Program-made: the position numbers and the translations under genes
From: JAYOFM01 sp038117225
GTDB lineage: Bacteria > Pseudomonadota > Alphaproteobacteria > Rhodospirillales > Casp-alpha2
Assembly (NCBI GenBank): GCA_038117225.1
Contig: JAYOFM010000054.1
Location: 1-24,001, forward strand
Reading direction: 5' to 3'
Length of the DNA stretch: 24,001 nucleotides
Part shown: positions 1-7,577 of the stretch, one piece after another
How the letters are laid out: every line of letters starts with the position of its first letter
Numbering within the stretch: the stretch's first letter is position 1
Notes under the pieces: generated by a model
Databases searched by the model: none
Seen by the model: only the letters and a program-made list of their open reading frames with translations
What the model was told of the DNA's origin: nothing

Positions 1-1
1 C

Positions 2-346
2 AACTACATCATTGGCCGCTATACGACGGCCAAGGGGACTGTTGTCCGCTATCGCTCCGGTCCGATTGATCTGTTTTTGCCGCACATGCCTGGCGCCGGT
101 CTGGCGCTCGTCAAGAGTGGTATCGGCTACCACATATACTTCGAGAAACACGATGGTCCCACCGGGACGCTGGCGACCGTCTATCGGCTTGGAGAAACTG
201 CGGAGCGTATTTTCCACGCCCGCGTCAGTCGCTGGAGTTGTAGCGACCCGACGGGTGACTATGGCGAATTGCACTGCACCTATTTCTTACCGGCGCCCGA
301 AACCGGCAAGCCTGTGGGAGCCGCCAAGGTTCTCGTTTTAAAATAA
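2..346 (+). CDS. 3' end of an unrecognised gene (partial)
   Basis: This is an open reading frame that enters from the left edge and stops at TAA (344-346), giving about 114 C-terminal residues. I do not recognise a family. The fragment is soluble-looking, with alternating hydrophobic residues that suggest beta strands, two cysteines (in SCSDP and LHCTYF), and a C-terminal stretch ending VLVLK. No membrane segment is visible. The start lies outside the window, so length and any signal peptide are unknown. An internal ATG at 77 exists, but the frame is open all the way to base 2 with similar composition, so the gene most likely starts further left. It converges with the amidohydrolase gene across a 185-bp gap. 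Coding status is fairly likely; function is unknown. Confidence 0.6.
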   Translation, partial: NYIIGRYTTAKGTVVRYRSGPIDLFLPHMPGAGLALVKSGIGYHIYFEKHDGPTGTLATVYRLGETAERIFHARVSRWSCSDPTGDYGELHCTYFLPAPETGKPVGAAKVLVLK

Positions 347-387
347 TCTTGGATTTACACCGTCCCCGTGATGTGGTGGCGTCGCCC

Positions 388-406
388 GGAAAAGCGCCAA
401 GGGCGC
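388..406 (-). terminator. Candidate intrinsic terminator for the dadA-racemase-amidohydrolase operon
   Basis: Read on the minus strand, GCGCC (406-402) pairs with GGCGC (398-394) around a CTT loop, followed by TTTT and CC. It lies about 125 nt past the amidohydrolase stop, in the gap between two convergent genes. The stem is short (5 bp) and the U-tract has only four residues, so it is weak by usual standards. Confidence 0.35.
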
Positions 407-531
407 AGAAAAAAACTGCCCGTAACGCGCTCGCGCTTGACGGGAGTTTGGCCGCGCGGCCAATACCCTCTCGGCGATGCCGACATGGTGCTGGCCGACG
501 CTACTTGATTCTTGTCTTGGCAGTCGACGGA

Positions 532-1371
532 TTAGCCGCCGGATTTCGATCCCGTGCCGAACAGCCGGTTCGCGGTGCCATGGGCGATGGCCCGCGCTAC
601 CTCGGGGGGTAAGGTCGCCAGCCAGCGGCGGTGGTCGGCGATCAGGCCCTGATATTCGGCCCAGCGATCCGCGGTGTAGGTGTCCGTGCCGATCATGATG
701 CGATCCGCGTGTTTGATCAGCATCGCCCGCCACGCGGCATCAATCGTGGTGCCGGGCATGATGTCGTGGGCGCGGAACGAGAGTTCGGTGATCAGGCCGG
801 GATAACGATCGAGCAGCCCGCCGACCACCGCCGCCGGCTCCGTGAACCCGGCGTGGGCGAGAATGATCTTCAGCGTCGGCTCGATTTCGTAAAGCGCGTG
901 AATGGGCGCGGCATCCGTATGGACTTGTAGGTACAGCCCGCGTTCGGCGAGCAGGCGCAGCAGCGGCCGCAAGGCCGGCGCCCGTGCCTCATCCGGCCTC
1001 GCGATATGCACTTCGCCGACACCCAGGTGCCGGCCGATTTTCAATCGCTCCTCGATATAGCGCATCAGGTCCGGGTCGGTGGTCCAATTACCGATCCGCA
1101 CCTCGCCGCGATAGGGCCGCAAGAACGGCGCCACCCGTTCAGGCGCGAACTTGGCCAGCCGCAACGTGCCGTCGTCGGGGGTCGACGAGACCAACGCCCG
1201 GTGCACACCGGCGGCATCCATGATCTTGAAGATTTCATCCGGCGCGTAGGCCAGCCAGGCGCCGGCACTGTAATGCATGTGGGCATCGAAGATGGGCAGC
1301 GGCTCGGCGGCGCGCGTGGCGGTGGCCATCGTCGTGGCCGCGAGGATACTGGCGATCAGCAGGCGTTTCAT
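532..1371 (-). CDS. Exported amidohydrolase (amidohydrolase_2 / TIM-barrel metal hydrolase)
   Basis: The product has 279 residues. An N-terminal signal peptide (MKRLLIASIL, cleavage near ATRAAEP, about residue 22) is followed by an amidohydrolase-type TIM barrel. Metal-ligand candidates are visible in order: H31-x-H33 in FDAHMHY, H151 in LQVHTD, H173 in ILAHAGF and D230 in MIGTDTY. Members of this superfamily hydrolyse or decarboxylate small carboxylic or amide substrates; the substrate here cannot be read from sequence. The ATG at 1371 is chosen because it opens directly into the signal peptide and overlaps the racemase stop as ATGA (1368-1371), implying translational coupling. A start 11 codons earlier would bury the signal peptide. 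It is the last gene of the dadA-racemase operon. A periplasmic enzyme coupled to cytoplasmic partners is slightly unusual. Confidence 0.85.
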   Translation of the reverse strand: MKRLLIASILAATTMATATRAAEPLPIFDAHMHYSAGAWLAYAPDEIFKIMDAAGVHRALVSSTPDDGTLRLAKFAPERVAPFLRPYRGEVRIGNWTTDPDLMRYIEERLKIGRHLGVGEVHIARPDEARAPALRPLLRLLAERGLYLQVHTDAAPIHALYEIEPTLKIILAHAGFTEPAAVVGGLLDRYPGLITELSFRAHDIMPGTTIDAAWRAMLIKHADRIMIGTDTYTADRWAEYQGLIADHRRWLATLPPEVARAIAHGTANRLFGTGSKSGG

Positions 1372-2171
1372 GCGGGGGGCGCCAGCGTGAACAGCCGGCC
1401 CCACCGGGGCATCGCGTCATTGATACCGGCGAGGCGCAGGCAGTGCCAGGCCATGGCGTGGTTGGACGAGGTAACGGGCTTACCCAATTCGTTCTCGATA
1501 TCGGCGGCAATTTCGGCCAATCGTACGGCGGTACATGACACGAAGACCGCGTCGACATCATCGTGACGGCCCAGTTCCAACGCTGCGTCACGCACGGAGG
1601 CATGAGAGATTCGACCGACTCGGCGGTCATCGTCCTCGTTGAACGAGCCCATGACGGGGACGTCAAAACCGCGTTCGGTAATGTAGGCGCGCATGCCCAG
1701 ATTAATGTCATCCCGGTAGGGGGTGAGCATGGCGATGCGCTTCGCACCGAACGCCCGGAAGGCAGCCATCGCGGCAGTGATCGGCGTGGTGCAGCGGGCC
1801 CCGGGGCGGGCTTCGCGGATGCGTTCGAACACATTTTCCTCGCCGATCACCATGGAGGCGGAGGTGCAGCCGTATGCGACCACGTCAAGATCCAGACCGG
1901 GCAGAATGACCGCCGTGCAATCCTTGATGCGGGCCTCCATGGCGGCAAGGGTTTCCGGCGTAATGGTGTTGTCATTGAAGATGCGGCTTTCGTAGAGCGC
2001 CACCCCTTTGATATCGACGATCTGTCGGAACTCATGCTCAATGGTCTGGTCAGAAGCCAGAACGATCAAACCGATGGCGGCACGTGCGGCAATGCCGCCG
2101 TCGGCGTCATAAGAAATGCGGGTGAGATTGATCCTCGGCCCGTCACTGTCGGGCGTCGTGTCGGGGGCCAT
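1368..2171 (-). CDS. Asp/Glu racemase superfamily protein, EutA / maleate isomerase / arylmalonate decarboxylase-like
   Basis: A 267-residue cytoplasmic enzyme of the Asp/Glu racemase fold. The two catalytic-cysteine positions of the maleate isomerase and arylmalonate decarboxylase branch are visible: C102 in YGCTSASM and C213 in VSCTAVR. The segments VAYGCTSASMVIGEE and TTPITAAMAAF resemble what I recall of EutA (ectoine utilisation) proteins, but no ectoine catabolic genes are in this window, so EutA function is not claimed. The gene starts 12 nt after the dadA stop and its own stop overlaps the amidohydrolase start. A D-amino-acid dehydrogenase next door is compatible with a role in racemising or isomerising an amino-acid-derived acid. 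Family confidence is high; substrate is unknown. Confidence 0.85.
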   Translation of the reverse strand: MAPDTTPDSDGPRINLTRISYDADGGIAARAAIGLIVLASDQTIEHEFRQIVDIKGVALYESRIFNDNTITPETLAAMEARIKDCTAVILPGLDLDVVAYGCTSASMVIGEENVFERIREARPGARCTTPITAAMAAFRAFGAKRIAMLTPYRDDINLGMRAYITERGFDVPVMGSFNEDDDRRVGRISHASVRDAALELGRHDDVDAVFVSCTAVRLAEIAADIENELGKPVTSSNHAMAWHCLRLAGINDAMPRWGRLFTLAPPA

Positions 2172-2183
2172 TCAGGGCTCTCC

Positions 2184-3428
2184 TTATACCAATGTCAAGC
2201 CGGCCAGATCGATGGCGGCATCGCGTCCGGCGATCAGATCGGCGGTGATCCTTGCGGTGCCGCAGGCCATTGTCCATCCCATGTGGCCGTGTCCCGTATT
2301 GAGCCACAGATTGCGATGTTTGGCGCGTCCCAGGATCGGTGTGCCCTCGGGCGTCATGGGGCGCAGGCCGGCCCAATAGGTGGGTTGAGAATAATCGGCG
2401 CCATCGGGAAACAATTCGCGCGCCTTGCCGAGCATGACGCGAAAATCCGCCGGCGTGTGACTGGTATCGAAACCGGCGAATTCCGCCGTCGCCGTCACCC
2501 GCAATCGATCTCCCATGGGGCAATAGGCGAGCAGGTTGTCCTCGTCGACACCGCCCATGCGTGGCACGCCGTTGCGCCCCGTCGTCGGCAGCGTCACGGA
2601 ATATCCCTTGATCGGGTAGACCGGCAGGTCCACGCCCAGATCGCGGACCAGCGCCGGGCTCATGCAGCCCAACGCCATGACCACCGCATCGCCCTCGATC
2701 CGTCCCTTGTCGGTCATGGCGCCGGTGACCCGATCGCCGTCGGTGGATAGTGTGGTGACATTGGTGGCGAAGCGTATATCGGCACCCCGCTCGGCACAGA
2801 CGCGTGCAAGAGCGATGGTGAACAGTCGCGCGTCGCCGGATTCATCCGTCGGTGTGAACAGGCCGCCAGCCAATGCATCGGCATTGGCGGCAAGCGCCGG
2901 CTCCTTCGCGATAACCCCGTCGCGGTCGAGGATATCAATCTCGATGCCCTCGTCGCGCAATAACTGAGACTTGGCGCCGGCGCCATCGTAGCTTTCGGTG
3001 GAGCGGTAGAGGAACAGCAGACCGTCGGCGAGGCCGTCGAAAACGACGCCGGTTTCCGCGACGACGTCCTTGAACAGGGCCTGCGCGTAGACCGATAGCC
3101 GTGCCTTGCGCTGGGTGTTGATCACCGCGCGGGTCGCCGTGCATTGGCGCAGAAACTTGAACGTCCATCGCCACAGGGCCGGGTCCATCCGAGGGCGAAA
3201 GCGGATCGCCTGATCATCCCGCCATAGGGATCGCAGCATGATGCCGGGCGCTTTCGGTGACGCCCAGGCATAGGCGTGTCCCGGAGCCATCAAGCCGGCA
3301 TTGGCGAAACTGGTGAAATTGGCGGCCTCGTCACCCCGGTCGACGACGATCACGTCGTGACCATCGGCCAGCAATGCGTACGCGGTGGTAATTCCGACCA
3401 CACCGGCGCCAAGCACCAGAATTTTCAT
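2184..3428 (-). CDS. dadA: D-amino acid dehydrogenase (FAD-dependent, DadA-like)
   Basis: A 414-residue FAD-dependent oxidoreductase of the DAO family. It opens with the dinucleotide-binding motif GAGVVGITTAYAL (residues 7-19) and the acidic end of the second strand in VVDRG. The C-terminal FAD-contact region is present (YWAGLRPMTPEGTPILG, then NTGHGHMGWTMACGTA). The family oxidises D-amino acids to 2-oxo acids and ammonia, passing electrons to the respiratory chain at the membrane. Length and motif order match small-subunit DadA proteins. The ATG at 3428 has AAGGA about 9 nt upstream. It is the first gene of a three-gene operon with the racemase-family protein and the amidohydrolase, suggesting catabolism of a D-amino acid or related compound. 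The exact substrate could differ from D-alanine. Confidence 0.88.
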   Translation of the reverse strand: MKILVLGAGVVGITTAYALLADGHDVIVVDRGDEAANFTSFANAGLMAPGHAYAWASPKAPGIMLRSLWRDDQAIRFRPRMDPALWRWTFKFLRQCTATRAVINTQRKARLSVYAQALFKDVVAETGVVFDGLADGLLFLYRSTESYDGAGAKSQLLRDEGIEIDILDRDGVIAKEPALAANADALAGGLFTPTDESGDARLFTIALARVCAERGADIRFATNVTTLSTDGDRVTGAMTDKGRIEGDAVVMALGCMSPALVRDLGVDLPVYPIKGYSVTLPTTGRNGVPRMGGVDEDNLLAYCPMGDRLRVTATAEFAGFDTSHTPADFRVMLGKARELFPDGADYSQPTYWAGLRPMTPEGTPILGRAKHRNLWLNTGHGHMGWTMACGTARITADLIAGRDAAIDLAGLTLV

Positions 3429-3520
3429 GACGCCAGTCCTTCGAACCCGCTGGGGTTCCTGGATGCTAGCCGATTGTCGGGGCGTTTGTCAGGACGCGAT
3501 TGGTCGGCGGTGGCGTTCCG

Positions 3521-3772
3521 TCAGGCGGGAAGACCGCCGGTGCCCTCGGCCGCGTCGCGCATGGCTTGAACCCGTTTGAGCTTGGCCTCGCGACGCAGGC
3601 GTTTGACCTCGGTCTGAATTTTACGCTCACGCGCCTCTGCGATGGTTTGTTCGCGCTGGCGGCGTTTCACGGCGTCGACGACAGCAATCGCGCATGCGGC
3701 GACCAGGAGAACGGCGAACAGTCCCATGAGGGCGAAGGCACGAAGGGTTTCCAGGTCATTAAAATCAATCAC
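3521..3772 (-). CDS. Small membrane-anchored coiled-coil protein, unknown function
   Basis: An 83-residue protein starting at GTG (3770-3772), with AAGGA 8 nt upstream. The frame stays open to 4012, but that upstream part is low quality and lacks a comparable ribosome site. After a short acidic N-terminus (VIDFNDLETL) comes one membrane segment (about residues 11-31, rich in A, V, L). The rest is a strongly charged Arg/Lys/Glu helix (about 34-75) that looks like a coiled coil. This resembles small single-pass proteins with cytoplasmic helices, but I know no named family. It lies 92 bp upstream of dadA on the same strand and could be co-transcribed with it. It is divergent from the prolyl isomerase gene. 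Confidence 0.55.
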   Translation of the reverse strand: MIDFNDLETLRAFALMGLFAVLLVAACAIAVVDAVKRRQREQTIAEARERKIQTEVKRLRREAKLKRVQAMRDAAEGTGGLPA

Positions 3773-4004
3773 GGGGGGCGTCCTTGTGAAGCGGTTATCG
3801 ATTGCCCCTTGTATAGCAATGGCGCGTATCCGCAGTATTTCAGGCGGGAAACAACGGGTTACAAAATGTTGCGAGGTGGCGCATCCGCCGCTTGCTCCGA
3901 CCGGCCTGATGTGCAACATCGACGCCGATGGTCGCTCCCCCCATTGTCCATGCTGGGCCAATTCGGGCGTTATTGGCGCGGCTCCAGGAAGGTAGGTTTC
4001 CGAT

Positions 4005-4214
4005 GTTGCCAAGAATTCACCGACCCGCCGGCATGGCGCTCGCCGCCATCGCGCTCGCCNNNNNNNNNNNNNNNNNNNNNNNNNNNNNNNNNNNNNNNNN
4101 NNNNNNNNNNNNNNNNNNNNNNNNNNNNNNNNNNNNNNNNNNNNNNNNNNNNNNNNNNNGTTGCCAAGAATTCACCGACCCGCCGGCATGGCGCTCGCCG
4201 CCATCGCGCTCGCC
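4005..4214 (+). repeat. Exact 55-bp direct duplication flanking the N gap (4005-4059 and 4160-4214)
   Basis: The last 55 bases before the Ns are identical to the first 55 bases after them. An exact terminal overlap of this size is what neighbouring contigs of a de Bruijn graph assembly share when a scaffolder joins them without merging. It is therefore most likely an assembly artefact and not a biological repeat. Collapsing the two copies gives a continuous 5' end for the prolyl isomerase gene, starting at ATG 4003. Confidence 0.9.
4060..4159. other. Assembly gap of 100 N
   Basis: A run of exactly 100 undetermined bases, a conventional scaffold spacer whose length need not reflect real distance. 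It falls inside the signal-peptide region of the prolyl isomerase gene and shifts the left-hand ATG (4003) out of frame with the rest. Confidence 0.98.
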
Positions 4215-5054
4215 GCCATCGCGCTCGCCATCATTGCCTGGGCGCAGCCGTCCCTGGCGCAAGATAAGGCGAAAGACACTGTACTGGCCGTCATCAATGG
4301 GCATGAAATCAAGCGTTCGGCCGTTGAAGTTCTGCAGACCCAACTGCCGCGGCAATACCAGACGGTTCCGCTGGAGCAGATATTCCCCGCACTCGTCGAG
4401 TTGATGATGAATACTCATCTGGTGGTCGGCGACGCCAAGGCGCGCAAGCTGGATCAGGATGCGGATTATTTGACCCGCCGGACCCTGGCGGAAAATCAGG
4501 CGCTTGAACGCTACGCCATGCAGAAGGAAGTCACGGACAAGATCGACGACGCTCTGGTGCAGGCACGCTACAAGAAAATGGTGTCGGAGCTGAGCTCCTC
4601 CGGCCAGATCAGCGCGCGCCATATCCTGGTGAAGACCGAGGACGAGGCCAAGGCGGTGATCAAGGAACTCGATAGCGGCGCCGATTTCGCCGAAGTGGCG
4701 AAAAAGAAATCGACGGGCCCGTCCGGTCCGTCCGGCGGCGACCTTGGGTCATTCTCGCGCGGTCAGATGGTGCCACCGTTTGAAAAGGCCGCCTTCGCAC
4801 TCGCCAAGGGGGCCTATACCAAGAATCCAGTACAGACCCAGTTCGGTTGGCACGTGATCAAGGTCGAGGACATCCAGGCGCAGCCGGCGCCGAGCTTTGA
4901 AGAGGCTTCGCCGCAAATTCGCCAGGGCCTGCAGCAGGAAATCGCCACCGCCTATTTCGAACGGCTGCGGAAGGGTGCCAATATCAAGCTGTTCGGCCTC
5001 GATGGCTTGCCCCTTGACGGCCCCACCGCGGTCCCACAAAAGAAAAGCCAGTAG
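4161..5054 (+). CDS. Exported parvulin-type peptidyl-prolyl cis-trans isomerase (5' end disrupted by gap)
   Basis: A periplasmic foldase of the SurA/PpiC type. A hydrophobic signal region of ALAAI repeats ends at the signal-peptidase-like site SLAQ. A helical N-terminal chaperone-like segment follows, then a rotamase domain (about residues 155-240) starting ISARHILVKT and containing GGDLGSFSRGQMVPPFE and FGWHVIKVED. After the gap the frame opens at TTG 4161, with ATG available at 4188. The true start is probably ATG 4003 on the left contig, which has AGGAAGG about 10 nt upstream; merging the 55-bp overlap gives a protein of about 298 residues. The stop is 57 nt before argJ on the same strand. 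This isomerase-argJ-mutT order is, from memory, common in Rhodospirillales. The proposed role in outer-membrane protein folding is inference. Confidence 0.88.
   Translation: MPRIHRPAGMALAAIALAAIALAIIAWAQPSLAQDKAKDTVLAVINGHEIKRSAVEVLQTQLPRQYQTVPLEQIFPALVELMMNTHLVVGDAKARKLDQDADYLTRRTLAENQALERYAMQKEVTDKIDDALVQARYKKMVSELSSSGQISARHILVKTEDEAKAVIKELDSGADFAEVAKKKSTGPSGPSGGDLGSFSRGQMVPPFEKAAFALAKGAYTKNPVQTQFGWHVIKVEDIQAQPAPSFEEASPQIRQGLQQEIATAYFERLRKGANIKLFGLDGLPLDGPTAVPQKKSQ
4191..4229 (+). repeat. In-frame 15-bp tandem repeat in the signal peptide
   Basis: The unit GCGCTCGCCGCCATC occurs twice in full (4191-4205, 4206-4220) and then in part (4221-4229). It encodes successive ALAAI pentapeptides of the hydrophobic core of the isomerase signal peptide. 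Being a multiple of three, copy-number change would lengthen or shorten the core without a frameshift. The left contig ends inside the same repeat, so the true copy number is uncertain. Confidence 0.85.
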
Positions 5055-5111
5055 ACTGCCGAGCCGGGCTGGCGTTCCCGCGGCTTGCGGGACATCGAGA
5101 AAGGTAAGCCC

Positions 5112-6353
5112 ATGACTAAGGTTTCTCCGCTGGCACCGGCCGGGTTTCCGGATATTCCCGCTATTGCCGGATTGCGTCTGGCGGCCGGAGAGGCCGGCGT
5201 GAAGTACAAGGGCCGGGCGGATGTGATGCTGGCGGAGATGGCTGTCGGCACCACGGTGGCCGGCGTGCTGACCCGATCCCTGACCGCCTCGGCGCCCGTC
5301 GAGCTATGCCGCCGCCATCTGGTCGGCGGCGAGGCGCGGGCATTGATCGTCAACGCGGGCAATGCCAACGCCTTCACAGGAAAGGCCGGCGACGCGGCGG
5401 CGGAGCGGTCGGTCGAGGCCGTCGCCGATCTGATTCCATGCCGGCCCAGCCGGGTCTTTGCGGCATCGACGGGTGTTATCGGTGAGCCGCTGCCCGATGA
5501 TGTCATCATTGCCGCACTGGGTGGATTGCAGGAACGCCTTGATGCCGACGCCTGGCCGGCCGCCGCGCGAGCCATCATGACAACCGACACTTTCCCCAAG
5601 GGAGCGTTAGCGACGGCCGAAATCGATGGCACGCCGGTGACCATCGCCGGTATCGCCAAGGGGTCGGGCATGATCGCGCCGGACATGGCGACCATGCTGG
5701 CCTTCGTCTTCACCGACGCGGCGATTCCGGCACCGGTGTTGCAAACGATCCTGAGTGCGGTGACGCCGCGTACGTTCAACGCCATTACCGTCGATTCCGA
5801 TACCTCGACCAGCGACACCCTATTGCTGTTCGCGACCGGGGCCGCCGGTAATACCGAGGCAGGCGATGCCGATGACCCGATCCTCGCTGACTTCCGCGAG
5901 AAGCTAGAAGCCGTCTGCCTCGATCTGGCGCATCAAATCGTGCGCGATGGGGAGGGGGCTTCGAAGTTTATCGCCATCACCGTGACCGGTGCCGACAATG
6001 ACGCCGCCGCCAAGCGCATCGGTCTGTCGATCGCCAATTCGCCGCTGGTCAAGACCGCCATCGCCGGCGAGGACGCCAACTGGGGCCGCATCGTCATGGC
6101 TGTCGGCAAGGCCGGCGAACGTGCCGACAGGGACAAATTGAATATCGATATCGGTGGCGTCTCCGTTGCCCGTGGTGGTCTGCGGGTGGAGAATTTCGAC
6201 GAAACGCCCGTCGCACTGCACATGAAGGGGCAGGATATCGATATCCGTGTCGACGTCGGCATTAAAGATGGCCTCGATGCCGGCAGCGCCACCGTCTGGA
6301 CCTGCGATCTGACCCACGACTACATCAGTATAAATGCCGACTACCGATCGTGA
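5112..6353 (+). CDS. argJ: Bifunctional glutamate N-acetyltransferase / ornithine acetyltransferase
   Basis: A 413-residue ArgJ. It transfers acetyl from N-acetylornithine to glutamate (and, in bifunctional members, makes N-acetylglutamate from acetyl-CoA) in the cyclic arginine pathway in the cytoplasm. The autoprocessing signature is visible: KGSGMIAPDMATML, with cleavage expected between A193 and the nucleophile T194, giving alpha and beta chains. Other family blocks include NAGNANAFTG and the near C-terminal NWGRIVMAVGKAG. The ATG at 5112 is preferred over an upstream TTG at 5085 because GAGAAAGG lies just upstream and the protein then begins at the usual position. It follows the prolyl isomerase by 57 nt and overlaps mutT by 20 nt, so all three are probably co-transcribed. 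Confidence 0.96.
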   Translation: MTKVSPLAPAGFPDIPAIAGLRLAAGEAGVKYKGRADVMLAEMAVGTTVAGVLTRSLTASAPVELCRRHLVGGEARALIVNAGNANAFTGKAGDAAAERSVEAVADLIPCRPSRVFAASTGVIGEPLPDDVIIAALGGLQERLDADAWPAAARAIMTTDTFPKGALATAEIDGTPVTIAGIAKGSGMIAPDMATMLAFVFTDAAIPAPVLQTILSAVTPRTFNAITVDSDTSTSDTLLLFATGAAGNTEAGDADDPILADFREKLEAVCLDLAHQIVRDGEGASKFIAITVTGADNDAAAKRIGLSIANSPLVKTAIAGEDANWGRIVMAVGKAGERADRDKLNIDIGGVSVARGGLRVENFDETPVALHMKGQDIDIRVDVGIKDGLDAGSATVWTCDLTHDYISINADYRS

Positions 6354-6801
6354 GCCCGAGGGTTGTTGGGACGCGGCGTTCCGCAAGGGCTCGCCGGGCC
6401 TGCCCACCGTGCTGGTGGTGGCCGCCGCGCTGGTCGATATGGATGATCGGGTGCTTATCGCACAGCGCCCGGAAGGCAAGGCCATGGCGGGGCTGTGGGA
6501 ATTTCCCGGTGGCAAGGTCAATGCCGGCGAGCTGCCCGAGACAGCGCTGGTGCGCGAGCTCGCCGAGGAACTGGGCATCGATCTGACAGAAAGCTGCCTG
6601 GCGCCGTTGAGTTTCGCCAGCCACGTTTACGACGACTTTCACCTGTTGATGCCGTTGTACGTCTGCCGTACCTGGAAGGGCACGCCGCAAGCGCGCGAGC
6701 ATACGGCATTGAAATGGGTGCGCGCGGTTCGTCTTGGCGACCATCCCATGCCGCCGGCCGACGCGCCGTTGATCGCCGTGTTGCGTGATCTATTGCAATG
6801 A
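6334..6801 (+). CDS. mutT: 8-oxo-dGTP diphosphatase (MutT, Nudix hydrolase)
   Basis: A 155-residue Nudix enzyme. The complete Nudix box is present: G60, E66, then R74-E75-L76 and E78-E79 followed by GI (82). The preceding WEFPGGK segment is typical of MutT, which sanitises the nucleotide pool by hydrolysing 8-oxo-dGTP. The start ATG lies within argJ, giving a 20-bp overlap with the argJ stop (6351-6353), so translation is probably coupled. The N-terminus is about 20 residues longer than E. coli MutT. Nudix proteins are hard to assign by substrate, but the argJ neighbourhood and the WEFPGGK motif favour MutT over other Nudix types. Confidence 0.9.
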   Translation: MPTTDREPEGCWDAAFRKGSPGLPTVLVVAAALVDMDDRVLIAQRPEGKAMAGLWEFPGGKVNAGELPETALVRELAEELGIDLTESCLAPLSFASHVYDDFHLLMPLYVCRTWKGTPQAREHTALKWVRAVRLGDHPMPPADAPLIAVLRDLLQ

Positions 6802-6852
6802 CTTGGCCGGCCGGTATGGCACTGACAATCGAAGATTGTGGTATGAATACAC

Positions 6853-7398
6853 ATGGATGATGAAATCCGCGTTAGTACGGTCGAGGTCGCCTTCTCCACG
6901 GTGATGGATAGCGGTTGTCGAACAGCTTACGAGTTCTGGGACGAGCGCCGCAACGACGAGTTCGCACCGACTTGGCGGGCATTCGAATTGATTGAGCTTC
7001 CCGGTAAGATTGTTCGATATTTTCATGTCGTTGATATTCATGAGGACCCGTTCGATATCACATTTAGATTTTGGGGAACCGGCCTTACTGATGTCCTGAA
7101 TTTCGATCGTACCGGCCGTTCGCTGTTGACCACCGATATGGGGTATTTCGATGAATCCCGTCGGCAACAGATCCTAGAAGACTATCAAAAAGTGATTGAT
7201 CGACGTGTGCCGTTCACGTTTCTTTGGGACGCGTCGTCGGCCCGTGAGACCGGCTATTCCTTGGTTGTTCCGAGCATTCGTTTACCGATTTCCAATGACG
7301 GTGAGCGGGTGACGCAGATCGCCACGTATTTCGATTTCGAAAGTCGCCGTAAGGAATGGCAGCAGCTGTTCGAAGCCCACAAGCGGCCGTTTCGCTGA
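6853..7398 (+). CDS. PAS_5-type PAS domain protein
   Basis: A 181-residue cytoplasmic protein with no signal peptide or membrane segment. The region FWDERRNDEFAPTWRAFE followed by ELPGKIVRYFHVVDI and FRFWGTGLTDVLNFDRTGRS has the layout of the PAS_5 family found widely in Rhodospirillales: a short helix, then the PAS strands with a conserved W or G near FRxxGT. C-terminal strands YSLVVPSIRLPI and ITQ-like VTQIATYFDFE complete the fold. No output domain is attached, so it would act alone or through a partner. The ATG at 6853 is not preceded by a strong ribosome site. It lies 51 bp after mutT on the same strand and converges on the GST gene. Ligand and role are unknown. Confidence 0.75.
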   Translation: MDDEIRVSTVEVAFSTVMDSGCRTAYEFWDERRNDEFAPTWRAFELIELPGKIVRYFHVVDIHEDPFDITFRFWGTGLTDVLNFDRTGRSLLTTDMGYFDESRRQQILEDYQKVIDRRVPFTFLWDASSARETGYSLVVPSIRLPISNDGERVTQIATYFDFESRRKEWQQLFEAHKRPFR

Positions 7399-7577
7399 TG
7401 GATTGAGCAAGACGACCGTCTGCGTCGTCGTGACGTTGGCAGGTTTTGGCAAGGATGAACACGGGGCCGATTTTCTACCTCGACTTGGCATCGATTCCGC
7501 TCTGTCAATGAGTAGCGACGAAGATGAGGCGCGGCAAGAATTCAGAATTTCCCCGTTTCTTGCGATAGCGAGAATGT

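Noticed and set aside
4060..4159. Reading of the 55-bp duplication as an insertion target-site duplication
   Set aside because: It is far longer than typical target duplications, sits exactly at contig ends around a fixed 100-N spacer, and no element lies between the copies.
5161..6292. Several long antisense frames across argJ
   Set aside because: They mirror argJ codon periodicity and lack similarity to any family, whereas argJ is certain.
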